Shown here piece after piece: positions 17,643 to 25,404 of a stretch of 30,004 bases of DNA; position 1 is the stretch's first letter; each line of letters starts with the position of its first letter. The stretch covers positions 1-30,004 of the forward strand of contig JBBROA010000041.1 in NCBI GenBank assembly GCA_038229875.1, given 5' to 3'. The notes under the pieces are model-generated. The model did not search any database and was not told the DNA's origin. It saw nothing but the letters and a program-made list of their open reading frames with translations. Origin of the DNA: JALYUA01 sp038229875 (lineage in GTDB: Bacteria > Acidobacteriota > Thermoanaerobaculia > UBA5066 > Gp7-AA6). A program made the position numbers and the translations under genes.

Positions 17643-17680
17643 GCCCCGGCGCGGCGCGCCCGGGCGGAGAGGGGGAGATC
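17643..17680 (-). repeat. REP-like palindromic repeat, copy 7 (highly degenerate)
   Basis: GCCCCGGCGCGGCGCGCCCGG followed by CGGAGAGGGGGAG: only the GC loop and the GAGAGGG half-stem are clear. It lies between the GlcG-like gene and the stop codon of the serine protease. Confidence 0.35.
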
Positions 17681-17690
17681 CGGCTCCCGG

Positions 17691-19124
17691 TTACCGGTTC
17701 TCGCGCCGCTGGATCACGAGCGCGGAGAGAGCTTCCTCGATCGGGATGAACGAGTTCAGACCGATCCCGACCCCATCGGGCATCAGGATGTAACCACTGA
17801 CCGCGAGACCCACCACCGTGCCCGAGCGGTCGAGAAGCGGCCCGCCGCTGTTTCCCTGATGGATCGAGACATCGCTGCGCAGCGTCCGCTGCCCGTCCTC
17901 TTCTCCGTAGCCGCTCAGGATCCCCTTCGTCACTGTCTGCGCAAAATTCTCTGAGAGCGGAGTTCCAATCGCGAAGACGTCGGATCCGGGCTGGACGCGG
18001 CTCGATTCGCCAAGGGCAAGAAACGGATAGACGTCGTTCTCGAGCTTGATCAGTGCGACGTCCCTCACCTTGTCGGCGCGCACCACGTCGCCGTTGACTT
18101 CGCGCCCGGTGACGAATCGGACCTTCACGTTTCGGACCTCGCCGATCACGTGCTGGCTCGTCAACAGGAATCCGTCGCGCGAGATGACGAATCCCGAGCC
18201 CATCGAGTTCCCGGCGAGGACCGTGACGACACTCATCCGCGAGTCCGAGACCACCGATTCGACGGTCGCCGCGGGCCGGGCGATCGAAGTGACGTAGCCG
18301 ATCGGGATTGGCGGCTGCTCCGCGCCCGCGCGGCGGTCGCCGCCCCGGCCCGAGAGCAGATCGTGGAATCGCGCGCTGGCGGCCAGGCCGCGGGAGGCCG
18401 AAACAAACGCGCGCGCGATCGCTTCCTCACCGGGTTCGTCCCGCGCGCCGGGAAAAAGGCTCGAGCCTGACGTGGTTTCCTTCAAGACCACCGACTTGCT
18501 GCGGTACGAAAAGACCTGCCAGTCGACTGTGAGGGAGGCCTCCGCCGTGCCCGCGTGCTTGCGCCCCGTCGGGTAGCAGGCGTTCGCGCGGATGTCGCGA
18601 ACGACGCCCGCAATGACGTACTCGGCGCGGCGGGCGTGCGGATCGTCGAAAAGACGCTCCCTGTCTCCGACGACCGCGTACCCGGCTGACGAGAGCTCGT
18701 CCAACAGCAGTGCCCCGAAGTCATCGCCCGCCGAACCGTCACGGCTCATCTTCCACGACAGCGGACCGCGGTGGCTGCACCCGGGCCCCGTCTGCACGGC
18801 GCCGACGACCAGGTCGCGGGGAACTTTCAAGACCAGCTTGCGGAACTCGATCGGCGCGGTCTTCTCGTCGGCCGCAACGACGCGGAGAGCCGCGGGCGCG
18901 GAAGTCTCGAAAGGATCTGGCGGGGTCTCTACGGCAGCGGCGCGGGAGGAGCTCGAGGACGCGCAGCCGAGACTCGCGAGCGCCGCGGCGAACACGAGAG
19001 CTGGGAGGACCGCGGCGTTTCGTGTTCGCCCCCGGCGGCCGCCAGAGTTCAGGATTTCTCCCGCACGCGACCGGGGAAGGTCGGTGAGTCTCTGGAGGGG
19101 CGGCCGCGCGCCGGGGACGACCAT
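17691..19124 (-). CDS. Trypsin-like (S1/DegP-type) serine protease lipoprotein
   Basis: About 477 residues. A hydrophobic stretch ending ALASLGC-ASSSS is a lipobox (Cys ~54), so the mature protein should be a lipid-anchored periplasmic protease. Residues ~75-270 form a domain I do not recognise, resembling LPS/outer-membrane lipoprotein folds (GALLLDELSSAGYAVVGD, YVIAGVVRDIRANACYPTG). Residues ~290-475 are a chymotrypsin fold with an intact triad: SQHVIG (His325), VRDVALIKL (Asp355) and GNSGGPL (Ser426). No PDZ domain follows. The ATG at 19124 leaves an unusually long n-region before the signal helix and has no Shine-Dalgarno site; a CTG at residue 25, preceded by GGGAGA, would give a normal lipoprotein signal. 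The open frame continues to 19256. Confidence 0.82.
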   Translation of the reverse strand: MVVPGARPPLQRLTDLPRSRAGEILNSGGRRGRTRNAAVLPALVFAAALASLGCASSSSSRAAAVETPPDPFETSAPAALRVVAADEKTAPIEFRKLVLKVPRDLVVGAVQTGPGCSHRGPLSWKMSRDGSAGDDFGALLLDELSSAGYAVVGDRERLFDDPHARRAEYVIAGVVRDIRANACYPTGRKHAGTAEASLTVDWQVFSYRSKSVVLKETTSGSSLFPGARDEPGEEAIARAFVSASRGLAASARFHDLLSGRGGDRRAGAEQPPIPIGYVTSIARPAATVESVVSDSRMSVVTVLAGNSMGSGFVISRDGFLLTSQHVIGEVRNVKVRFVTGREVNGDVVRADKVRDVALIKLENDVYPFLALGESSRVQPGSDVFAIGTPLSENFAQTVTKGILSGYGEEDGQRTLRSDVSIHQGNSGGPLLDRSGTVVGLAVSGYILMPDGVGIGLNSFIPIEEALSALVIQRRENR

Positions 19125-19320
19125 GAAAATTTTGGGTGGGTTGTTTTCCTTCCTGCGTGGAAAGCAAGAGAACAGCCATGTCGGACGCGCGCGAAATCTC
19201 AGGAAACGTTCGGTTTCGGATCTATGGACGAACGGCCACTGCCATATTCCGTACACCGCTAGCTCGGTGAAGTGACTTTTTCTGTCGGGCGGCCACGCGC
19301 ATGCGACGAGTGCCCAATAG

Positions 19321-19345
19321 GGAAATGGGGTCAGACCCGATTTCC
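19321..19345. repeat. GGGGTCAG-type dyad
   Basis: GGAAATGGGGTC and GACCCGATTTCC form a 12-base inverted repeat around a central A with one mismatched pair. A related decayed sequence (GGGGTCAGGTCGCG on the minus strand) occurs at 25362-25377. From memory, GGGGTCAG-based palindromes of this kind are common near REP-associated transposases, but no such gene is present here. Confidence 0.5.
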
Positions 19346-19464
19346 TGATTTCGTCGAACGAATGATCGCCTCTAGCGACCGGATTGCCGGACTACCGGCG
19401 CGCTCGAGCCAGATGGCGAGGCGAAAACCTCTGCTTCCAGCGACTGGTCCGGCTCGACGCGCCG

Positions 19465-19510
19465 CCCGTCACCCGGGCCCTCTCCCCGGCGCGCGGGGAG
19501 AGGGAGCAGG
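19465..19510 (-). repeat. REP-like palindromic repeat, copy 8 (inverted)
   Basis: Arm CCCGTCACCCGGG, then stem CCCTCTCCCC / GGGGAGAGGG around GGCGCGC, then GAGCAGG. It begins 11 bases after the stop codon of the sortilin-like gene, so its stem could act as that gene's terminator. Confidence 0.7.
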
Positions 19511-19520
19511 CCCCCCGGCC

Positions 19521-22500
19521 TCAAAACCCGAGGGGCACCTGGATCGTCACCACGTCCGCAACGAACAGCGTCGGCATGCCCTGCTCGGCCGCGGTCTTGT
19601 TGTACGAGACGACCTCGTTTCGCAGCGTGGTGTACTGCCCGAGATACCCCTCCGCCTCTTTGCGGATTGAGGCGAGCTCCTCCCGGGCGACGTCGCGCGG
19701 CTCCTCGCCATAGGCGCCGGTCAGGAACCCCAGCCGGGAGGCCTTCGCCTGGAAGTCCGAGTGGAAGTGGAGCGTGTCCGACGGCGTGTCCCGCTGGACG
19801 TCCCGGTTGTAGATTTTGTCCTTCAGCTCCTTGACCTTCTTGTTCAGATCCCGCGCCGCCTTCAGCTGCGCCTCGTACTTCTTTGCCTTCGCCGGATCAC
19901 CATCCTCGCCCGCCCCGACGAGCTTCGGCAGCGCGGTCAGCAACGTCTCCCATCCATCGAGCTGATTCACCATCTCGTTCACCGCCGTCGCCGTGTTGCG
20001 TCCTTCGAGCGCCGCCTTCGCGCGCGACTTCAACACCGCGGCATCCACCTTCATCCGCGGATCGGCACCGACCACCACCTCGCGCGTCACCGTCTCCCCC
20101 GCGGCGGTCACGGCGATCTTGTACGTGCCCGGCGGAACATCCGGCCCGCGGTTCGGATCGAAGAAGTCCGACGGCGGCGCTTCCTTGCCGAACGAGATCT
20201 TTTTCGCGCCCTCGTACCGCATGCCCCAGACGTGCCGGTTCATCCCCTGCTTCGCCACGCCGTACTCCGTCGCCACGGGATTGCCCGCGGCGTCCGTGAT
20301 CACGATCTTCACCGGCTCGCGCTTTAACTTCTTCTGCTCCTCGGTCTGCTTGATCTCGTTCTTCAGCCAGTAGTCGATCACCGCGCCGTTCGGCGGATTG
20401 GGCGCCGACCACGCGCCGACGCCGAACCCCCCGCGATTCCAGATCTGGTACTGCGCTGCGGGCTGCACCCCGAAAACGTGCAGCGCCTTCCCGTCGACCG
20501 ACCCGTCCATCTCCTCGATCGGGCCGATGTTGTCGAAGACGTACATCCCGCGCCCGTGCGACCCCACCACCAGGTCGTGCGTCGCCTTCACGAACTTGAG
20601 ATCCCACACCGGCACCACCGGAAATTCGACTGGAAACTTCTTCCAGGTCGCGCCCGAGTCGTAAGAACAGTGCAGTCCGTTGTCCGTTCCGACCACGAGG
20701 AACCCCTTCCGGTTCGGGTTCTCGCGCACCACGTACGCCGTCCCGTCGTCTGGCAGCCCCTTCGTGATCGACGTCCAGGTCTTCCCGAAGTCCGTCGTGC
20801 GGTACACGTGCGGCCGCCGGTCGCCCAGCATGTGCCCGTCGTACACGAGCTGCGCCGTGCCGGCATCGAACGGTGACGCGTCGATCTGGTACACGCGCCC
20901 CCACTCCGGCGCCCCCTTCGGCGACGCATTCGTCCACGCGCCTCCGCCGTCGCGCGTCATGTGCACCAGCCCGTCGTCGGAACCCGCCCACATCACTTTC
21001 GGATCGACCGTCGAGATCACGAGCGACAGCAGGGAGTCGTACGTCTCCGCGCCCGAGAGATCCAGGTTCACCGGTCCGCCCGACGCCTTCTGCTTGCCCT
21101 TGTCGTTGCGCGTCAGGTCGGGGCTGATCGCCGCCCAGTGCAGCCCGCCGTCGGTCGATTTGAAGACGACGTTGCCGCCGATGTAGACCTCGTCCGCGTT
21201 CGTCGCCGACACCGCGATCGGCGAGGTCCAGTTGAACCGGTACTTGAGCTCCGACGGGACCATCTCGCCGACTCCCGAGAGATATGGCCGGATGCTCCGC
21301 GAGAGCCGCGTCTTCCGGTCGAACCGCGAGATGTTCCCGTTCTGCGAGTCGCCGTAGATGATGTCGGGGTTCGACGGCGCGGGCACGATCCACTCGCCGT
21401 CCCCGCCGACGACCGAGTACCAGTCCGAGTCCGTGATGCCGCCGCGCGTCAGCGAATTGGAGCTGCCGCACCAGCCGTTGTTGTCCTGGAGCCCGCCGCA
21501 GATCGAGTACGGCGTGTCCGATCCGATGCCTACCTGGTAGAACTGCCCGAGCGGCAAGTTCTCGAACGCGCGCCACGTCTTGCCGCCGTCGGTCGAGACG
21601 AGCGCGCCGCCGTCGTTGCCCTGGATGATCCGCTCCGGGTCCTTCGGGTCGATCCAGAGGGCGTGGTAGTCGGGATGGATGCGCCGGTTGTTCGTCTGGA
21701 ACGTCTTGCCCCCGTCGATCGACGTGACGAGGTTGAACGATCCGAAGTAGAGCTTGTTCTCGTCCGCCGGCGAGACCGCCATCACCGAGAAGTACCAGGG
21801 CCGCACGTTGATCGTGCGGTTGTCTGTCGTCCGCTCCCACTTCTCGCCGAGGTCCTTCGATTCGTAGAGGATCCCCTTCTTCGCGTGGATGAGCGCATAG
21901 ACGTGGTCGCCGTTGGTCGGCGCGATCGCGAGCGTGACGCGCCCGAGCGTCCCCTCCGGCATGTCTCTCTCGAGCTTGCGCCAGGTGGAGCCGCCGTCGG
22001 TCGACTTCCAGAGTCCCGAGCCCGGCCCGCCGCCGACGAACTCCCAGGGAAAACGGCGGAACTGCCACGTGCCCGCGAGAAGGACCATCGGGTTATTCGG
22101 CTGCATGACGAGATCCGAAGCGCCCGTCTGATCATCGACGTACAGGACCTTCTTCCACGTCGCGCCGCCGTCGGTCGTGCGGTACACGCCGCGCGTGGCA
22201 GACGGCTTCCAGATGTTGCCGAGCACCGCGACGAAGACGCGGTTGGGATCCTGAGGGTCGATCAGCACGCGCGAGATCGCTCCGGCGTCGCCCAATCCCA
22301 TGAACCGCCAGGACGCGCCCGCGTCGGAGGAGAAGTAGACGCCGTGTCCATCGATGACGTTGTTGCGCGGATTGGCCTCGCCGGTCCCAACCCAGATCAG
22401 GTTCGGGTTCGCGGGCGAGATCGCGATCGCGCCGATCGAGGGAGGGTACTTGTCGAAGATCGCCTTCCAGGACCCGCCGGAGTCCACGGTCTTGAAAATG

Positions 22501-22790
22501 CCGCCAGAAGCCGAGCCGAGGTAGATCACGTTGGGATTGCCGGGGATCGCCGCGATCGCGGTGATGCGGCCGCCGCCGGACGCGGGACCGATGTTGCGAA
22601 AGCGAAACCCGCGAGGCTGCCCGGGACCCGGTTCCTCGTCGGCGCCGGCCGGCGCGGTCAGGCCCGCGCGAGGCTCATCCGGCCGCCGGCCCGCCTGCGG
22701 GGTCGGAGTGGGTTCGGGAGTCTGCGGCAGGGCGACAACCGCCGCCGCGAAGGCCGCGACGAAGACGGTCAGAGTGCGTGCGATCTTCAT
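19521..22790 (-). CDS. Exported sortilin/VPS10-like BNR-repeat (YVTN) protein
   Basis: A 1089-residue exported protein (signal peptide ~1-22, MKIARTLTVFVAAFAAAVVA). Residues ~55-720 are two beta-propellers of BNR/Asp-box type, with repeated motifs such as SVDGG-, TTDGGATWKK, STDGGSTWRK, SYDSGATWKK and DFGKTWTS, as in sortilin/VPS10 ectodomains and exo-glycosidase-like proteins. After them come a linker and a C-terminal region (~960-1065) with a predicted helical coiled stretch (KAKKYEAQLKAARDLNKKVKELK). Its activity is unknown; such proteins are common in Acidobacteriota and Bacteroidota and are sometimes called glycosyl hydrolases, for which I see no catalytic evidence. The ATG is preceded by GAGGAGA about 11 bases upstream. 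The gene appears to be a single-gene unit. Confidence 0.88.
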   Translation of the reverse strand: MKIARTLTVFVAAFAAAVVALPQTPEPTPTPQAGRRPDEPRAGLTAPAGADEEPGPGQPRGFRFRNIGPASGGGRITAIAAIPGNPNVIYLGSASGGIFKTVDSGGSWKAIFDKYPPSIGAIAISPANPNLIWVGTGEANPRNNVIDGHGVYFSSDAGASWRFMGLGDAGAISRVLIDPQDPNRVFVAVLGNIWKPSATRGVYRTTDGGATWKKVLYVDDQTGASDLVMQPNNPMVLLAGTWQFRRFPWEFVGGGPGSGLWKSTDGGSTWRKLERDMPEGTLGRVTLAIAPTNGDHVYALIHAKKGILYESKDLGEKWERTTDNRTINVRPWYFSVMAVSPADENKLYFGSFNLVTSIDGGKTFQTNNRRIHPDYHALWIDPKDPERIIQGNDGGALVSTDGGKTWRAFENLPLGQFYQVGIGSDTPYSICGGLQDNNGWCGSSNSLTRGGITDSDWYSVVGGDGEWIVPAPSNPDIIYGDSQNGNISRFDRKTRLSRSIRPYLSGVGEMVPSELKYRFNWTSPIAVSATNADEVYIGGNVVFKSTDGGLHWAAISPDLTRNDKGKQKASGGPVNLDLSGAETYDSLLSLVISTVDPKVMWAGSDDGLVHMTRDGGGAWTNASPKGAPEWGRVYQIDASPFDAGTAQLVYDGHMLGDRRPHVYRTTDFGKTWTSITKGLPDDGTAYVVRENPNRKGFLVVGTDNGLHCSYDSGATWKKFPVEFPVVPVWDLKFVKATHDLVVGSHGRGMYVFDNIGPIEEMDGSVDGKALHVFGVQPAAQYQIWNRGGFGVGAWSAPNPPNGAVIDYWLKNEIKQTEEQKKLKREPVKIVITDAAGNPVATEYGVAKQGMNRHVWGMRYEGAKKISFGKEAPPSDFFDPNRGPDVPPGTYKIAVTAAGETVTREVVVGADPRMKVDAAVLKSRAKAALEGRNTATAVNEMVNQLDGWETLLTALPKLVGAGEDGDPAKAKKYEAQLKAARDLNKKVKELKDKIYNRDVQRDTPSDTLHFHSDFQAKASRLGFLTGAYGEEPRDVAREELASIRKEAEGYLGQYTTLRNEVVSYNKTAAEQGMPTLFVADVVTIQVPLGF

Positions 22791-22920
22791 GGCTTTCGGC
22801 TCTCCTCTCGCGATTGAGAAACGTGAAGAGCGCGATTATTTCGCGCCGGGGCCACGGCCACAAGAAGTCCTTCCGCGAACCCACCCCTGGAACTGCCAGT
22901 TCCCCTCAGGCCAGTTCTCC

Positions 22921-23216
22921 TCAGGGATGCTTCGTTACGGTGAGAATCGTGATCTGGCTCTTCCCGGGTCCATAGCACCAGAACACTCGATACGCGGCCG
23001 GGGTCCCCTGCTCTGAGTACGCCTCGAACACGTCCTCACCGTTCGGACCGCAAGCGATGGGAGCTTGTGAGTCTGCAGACTCGGATGTCGTGGGTTGGAT
23101 TCGAGTTGTGCGAGGGTCTTATGAACTGCCTTCAGGCGCTTGGCAAGACCAGCATCTCGTTCCAGTCCGCGCACCGCGTCGGCGGCTTCCTCTGTGATGA
23201 GGAGAGAGAAAGGCAC
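22921..23216 (-). pseudogene. RelE/HigB-type toxin, broken by a single-base frameshift
   Basis: The first part, from GTG 23216, reads VPFSLLITEEAADAVRGLERD... to HKLPSL. In that frame the continuation is meaningless (AVRTVRTCSRR...), whereas the neighbouring frame restores the family C-terminus: GPNGEDVFEAYSEQGTPAAYRVFWCYGPG, then ITILTVTKHP and a stop at 22921. The switch occurs near 23055 and is explained by loss of one base. The intact protein would be a ~98-residue RelE/ParE-superfamily toxin. The GTG lies 10 bases after the stop of the antitoxin gene, the usual arrangement. Either the toxin is inactivated, or this is a sequencing/assembly error; a slippery heptamer for programmed shifting is not apparent. 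Confidence 0.75.
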
Positions 23217-23226
23217 CGAAGCGCCG

Positions 23227-23493
23227 CTACTTCGATCCTTTCCGAAGGGACATCTTCGACACGCGCCCCGCCCGGGCATCGGCGATACCCCGTCGAACGC
23301 TCGCCATGGCCTCCTGGTTCTTCTGCAACCACTGCTCGTCCGCCGGGATCTCGACGAAGGGTTCCAGGATGATCTTGCCGTCCTTTTCCCGGCGTGCGCG
23401 ATAGCTGCTGACGCCCTCTGAGAGCTTGCCGAGGGTAATCCGACCCTTGGAGTCCGGCCGAAGCCTGCCGTAATCGTTTGTCGTTTCGCTCAT
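23227..23493 (-). CDS. AbrB/SpoVT-type antitoxin
   Basis: An 88-residue protein with the swapped-hairpin AbrB pattern near its N-terminus: LRPDSKGRITLGKL, then VSSYRARREKDGKIILEPFVEIPA, followed by a helical C-terminal part (EQWLQKNQEAMASVRRGIADARAGRVSKM) that would bind and neutralise the toxin. It should bind DNA upstream of itself and repress the pair. It is the first gene of a two-gene unit with the frameshifted toxin. No ribosome binding site is evident before the ATG at 23493. Confidence 0.8.
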   Translation of the reverse strand: MSETTNDYGRLRPDSKGRITLGKLSEGVSSYRARREKDGKIILEPFVEIPADEQWLQKNQEAMASVRRGIADARAGRVSKMSLRKGSK

Positions 23494-23646
23494 TCAGAAA
23501 ATCTTATGCGGTGGTGGGAAGTCCGTCAAGTGGGAAATCCCACAGCTTTACGCACGCGAAGGGACTGAGCGCCGCGAAGGGAGACGGGTGGCAGAGACCG
23601 ATCGCCACATCCCTCCCTATCACCGCGCTCGGCGAAGAGAGTGACG

Positions 23647-24993
23647 TCAGGGTGAGGAGGGTTCGCCCTCGCGATTCGAGAGCAGGCGCAGGAACGCCTG
23701 CCTCGATGCCGTCTCCGCCACCGAGACGGACAGCATCTCCCTCATCTTCCCGAAGAGCTGGAGAATGTCCGCACACCAGACGGATGCGTTGTCGAATCCT
23801 CGCTCCTTCGAGAACCGGTGCGGCAGGTAACCGCCTCCGCAGGTGTCGCGCTCCGGGCAACCGATGCAGGCCGACGGCACCTGAATCCCCTCGAAGATCG
23901 CGCGGCCGTGAAACTCGCTCGCGGTGGCTATCTGCTCGAAGTCGTCCCGCAGCACCGACAGTCCCGCGGCCGCCATGCCGTCCCCGCACACCCGCAAAAC
24001 GTCCAGCCCTTCGATCGCACCATCCGCTTCGACGCACACGATGCCCATCGGCCCGTTGCCGAACTGGTCCCACCGGCTCGGACCGCCGAGCACGAGCTCC
24101 GCGATCTGCCGGAAGAGAGGGACGTCCGTCTCCTCCCAGTCCTGGCGACACCACTTCTCGACGATCGGCATCAGGAAGTCCGCGACCGGCGTCGCCCGCG
24201 GATCCGGCACGGCGCTTCGCTTCGTCTCGTGCGTGTAGTCGGGCAGCAGGAAATTGATCCGCCGGATCCCGAGGCTTCGAAAGTACTCGTATGTGCGCAG
24301 GCCGTCGCCGCTCAACGGGATCACCGACAGGACTTCCGGCGAAAGCCCGGCATCGAGCAGGCTTCGCCGTCCGTCTTCCACGGCCGCGTGTGAGCCGCGC
24401 CCCCGGTGATCGACGCGGAACGCATCGTGAATCGCCGCGGGCCCATCCATGCTGACGCCGATCCGGATTTCTTCTTCCCGAAAGACGGCGATCCACTCTT
24501 CGTCGATCAACGTCCCGTTCGTCTGGATCGCAAAATGCGGGGCGGCGACGCCTCGCAACCCGTCCCGCATCTCCCGGCACCACGCTTTCAGGCGCGCGGC
24601 TCCCGCGAGACAGGGTTCACCGCCATGAAAGACGATCTGTGCGACGGTTTGACCGGACAACTGGCAGGACCGCCGGATGCGCCCGACCGCGGCGGTAAAA
24701 ACGGCCGCCGGCATGATGCTCGGCCGCGACTGCCAGGTGTTGTCGCCCTTGTTGTAGACGTAGCAGTAGGAGCAGTTCAGGTTGCAGCGCGACGCGACCT
24801 TGAGAATGAACTGGAGCGGCGATCGCGAAGCGCCCGAAGCAGCGATGCTGGAAGACCCCGCGAGCGCGCCCTGAAAATCGGGCATCGAAAGACGCGATCC
24901 CGCCGCCGGCCTTGCGCCATGACCGTCAGGAGCGCGCTGAGGGCTGTCCGCGGGCGCGACCTGCGGCACGATCACGAGCAGTCGATCCGACAC
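23647..24993 (-). CDS. Radical SAM/SPASM peptide-maturase-like enzyme
   Basis: 448 residues from GTG 24993; a shorter 412-residue form starts at ATG 24885 (Met37). The radical SAM core has the [4Fe-4S] motif CNLNCSYC (Cys70, 74, 77) followed by YVYN, the SAM-contact motif FHGGEP and QTNGTLID. The C-terminal SPASM region has Cys320, Cys336, then CxxCx5CGGGY (376, 379, 385) and Cys407 within GFDNASVWCADI. The block CGGGYLPHRFS...GFDN..VWC is characteristic of the branch containing GrrM, FxsB and XyeB, which modify ribosomal peptides, rather than anaerobic sulfatase maturases; no sulfatase is nearby. The 76-residue protein encoded 82 bases upstream is the obvious candidate substrate. Family assignment is from motif memory, not a search. 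Confidence 0.85.
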   Translation of the reverse strand: MSDRLLVIVPQVAPADSPQRAPDGHGARPAAGSRLSMPDFQGALAGSSSIAASGASRSPLQFILKVASRCNLNCSYCYVYNKGDNTWQSRPSIMPAAVFTAAVGRIRRSCQLSGQTVAQIVFHGGEPCLAGAARLKAWCREMRDGLRGVAAPHFAIQTNGTLIDEEWIAVFREEEIRIGVSMDGPAAIHDAFRVDHRGRGSHAAVEDGRRSLLDAGLSPEVLSVIPLSGDGLRTYEYFRSLGIRRINFLLPDYTHETKRSAVPDPRATPVADFLMPIVEKWCRQDWEETDVPLFRQIAELVLGGPSRWDQFGNGPMGIVCVEADGAIEGLDVLRVCGDGMAAAGLSVLRDDFEQIATASEFHGRAIFEGIQVPSACIGCPERDTCGGGYLPHRFSKERGFDNASVWCADILQLFGKMREMLSVSVAETASRQAFLRLLSNREGEPSSP

Positions 24994-25075
24994 GGTTCCG
25001 ATGCGGCGATCATGCGATCACTGCCGACGGCCGGATGGGCACCGTCAAAACAGCGAGATCGCCGCCGCCTGGCAC

Positions 25076-25306
25076 CTAGCCGGAGTGAGTGGATCCCAGC
25101 TGCGCGGCCAGGCGTTGCGCCCGCTCCCGCGCCTCGCCCGACACGGGAAGCTCCGGCTCGACGGTGGTCTTGTTGTGTGCCCGGTTCGTCGAGGGCCGCT
25201 CCGCGACGAGCGACAGATCCACGCTCGTCTTCAGCGCGTCCGCAGATCCCTCGCGCGGGTTCGAGCCGTCAGCCATGTCCGCCTCAGATCCTGCACGGTC
25301 GCTCAT
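25076..25306 (-). CDS. Small 76-residue protein, candidate peptide substrate of the adjacent radical SAM enzyme
   Basis: Not a family I recognise. It is a real gene by its start: GGGAGG (25313-25318) sits six bases before the ATG at 25306, the strongest ribosome binding site near the radical SAM locus, and the radical SAM gene follows on the same strand after 82 bases. The N-terminal half is acidic and Ser/Gly rich, a middle part reads DLSLVAERPSTNRAHNKTT, and the end is amphipathic-helical (GEARERAQRLAAQL) before GSTHSG. It has no signal peptide, no membrane segment, no Cys and no Phe, Tyr or Trp; the only ring-bearing side chains are His44 and His74. As a precursor peptide, the likely core would be the central NRAHNK region or the C-terminus. 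It could instead be an unrelated regulator. Confidence 0.68.
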   Translation of the reverse strand: MSDRAGSEADMADGSNPREGSADALKTSVDLSLVAERPSTNRAHNKTTVEPELPVSGEARERAQRLAAQLGSTHSG

Positions 25307-25312
25307 ATGGCG

Positions 25313-25318
25313 CCTCCC
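25313..25318 (-). promoter_or_regulatory. Strong ribosome binding site of the 76-residue protein
   Basis: The minus strand reads AAGGGAGGCGCCAT before ATG; GGGAGG is six bases from the start codon. The downstream radical SAM gene has no comparable site, so the small protein should be made in excess over the enzyme, as expected for substrate versus catalyst. Confidence 0.7.
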
Positions 25319-25330
25319 TTATGTTGCCGG

Positions 25331-25380
25331 CGAATCTACTTCTTTTCCGAAACCCGGACAAACGCGACCTGACCCCATAC
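25331..25380 (-). repeat. Decayed GGGGTCAG-type element between kinase and small-protein gene
   Basis: On the minus strand the sequence reads ATGGGGTCAGGTCGCGTTTGTCC and continues with CGGGTTTCGGAAAAG. The GGGGTCAG core is shared with the dyad at 19321-19345. It occupies most of the 98-base gap and would separate transcription of the small-protein/radical SAM unit from the kinase gene upstream. Confidence 0.35.
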
Positions 25381-25404
25381 CGCCGGCGACCACTTCAGAA
25401 GACC

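Larger units (their letters stand above)
19125..19520. other. Intergenic region with a dyad and a REP-like repeat
   Basis: Between the start of the serine protease and the stop of the sortilin-like gene, both on the minus strand. It holds a 25-base GGGGTCAG dyad at 19321-19345 and REP-like copy 8 at 19465-19510. No gene is seen; any promoter for the protease should lie in its left part. Confidence 0.5.

Noticed and set aside
19897..22068. 723-codon frame overlapping the sortilin-like gene
   Set aside because: Same strand, different frame; Arg/Gly-rich low-complexity translation, no start signals, and the overlapping frame has signal peptide and BNR repeats.
20961..22817. 618-codon plus-strand frame opposite the sortilin-like gene
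   Set aside because: Antisense shadow with no recognisable domains or ribosome binding site.
23647..24993. Assignment of the radical SAM enzyme as an anaerobic sulfatase maturase
   Set aside because: The SPASM block and lack of any sulfatase gene nearby fit the peptide-modifying branch better.
25076..25306. Small protein as an FxsA, sactipeptide or ranthipeptide precursor
   Set aside because: No FxSxx C-terminus and no Cys residue at all.
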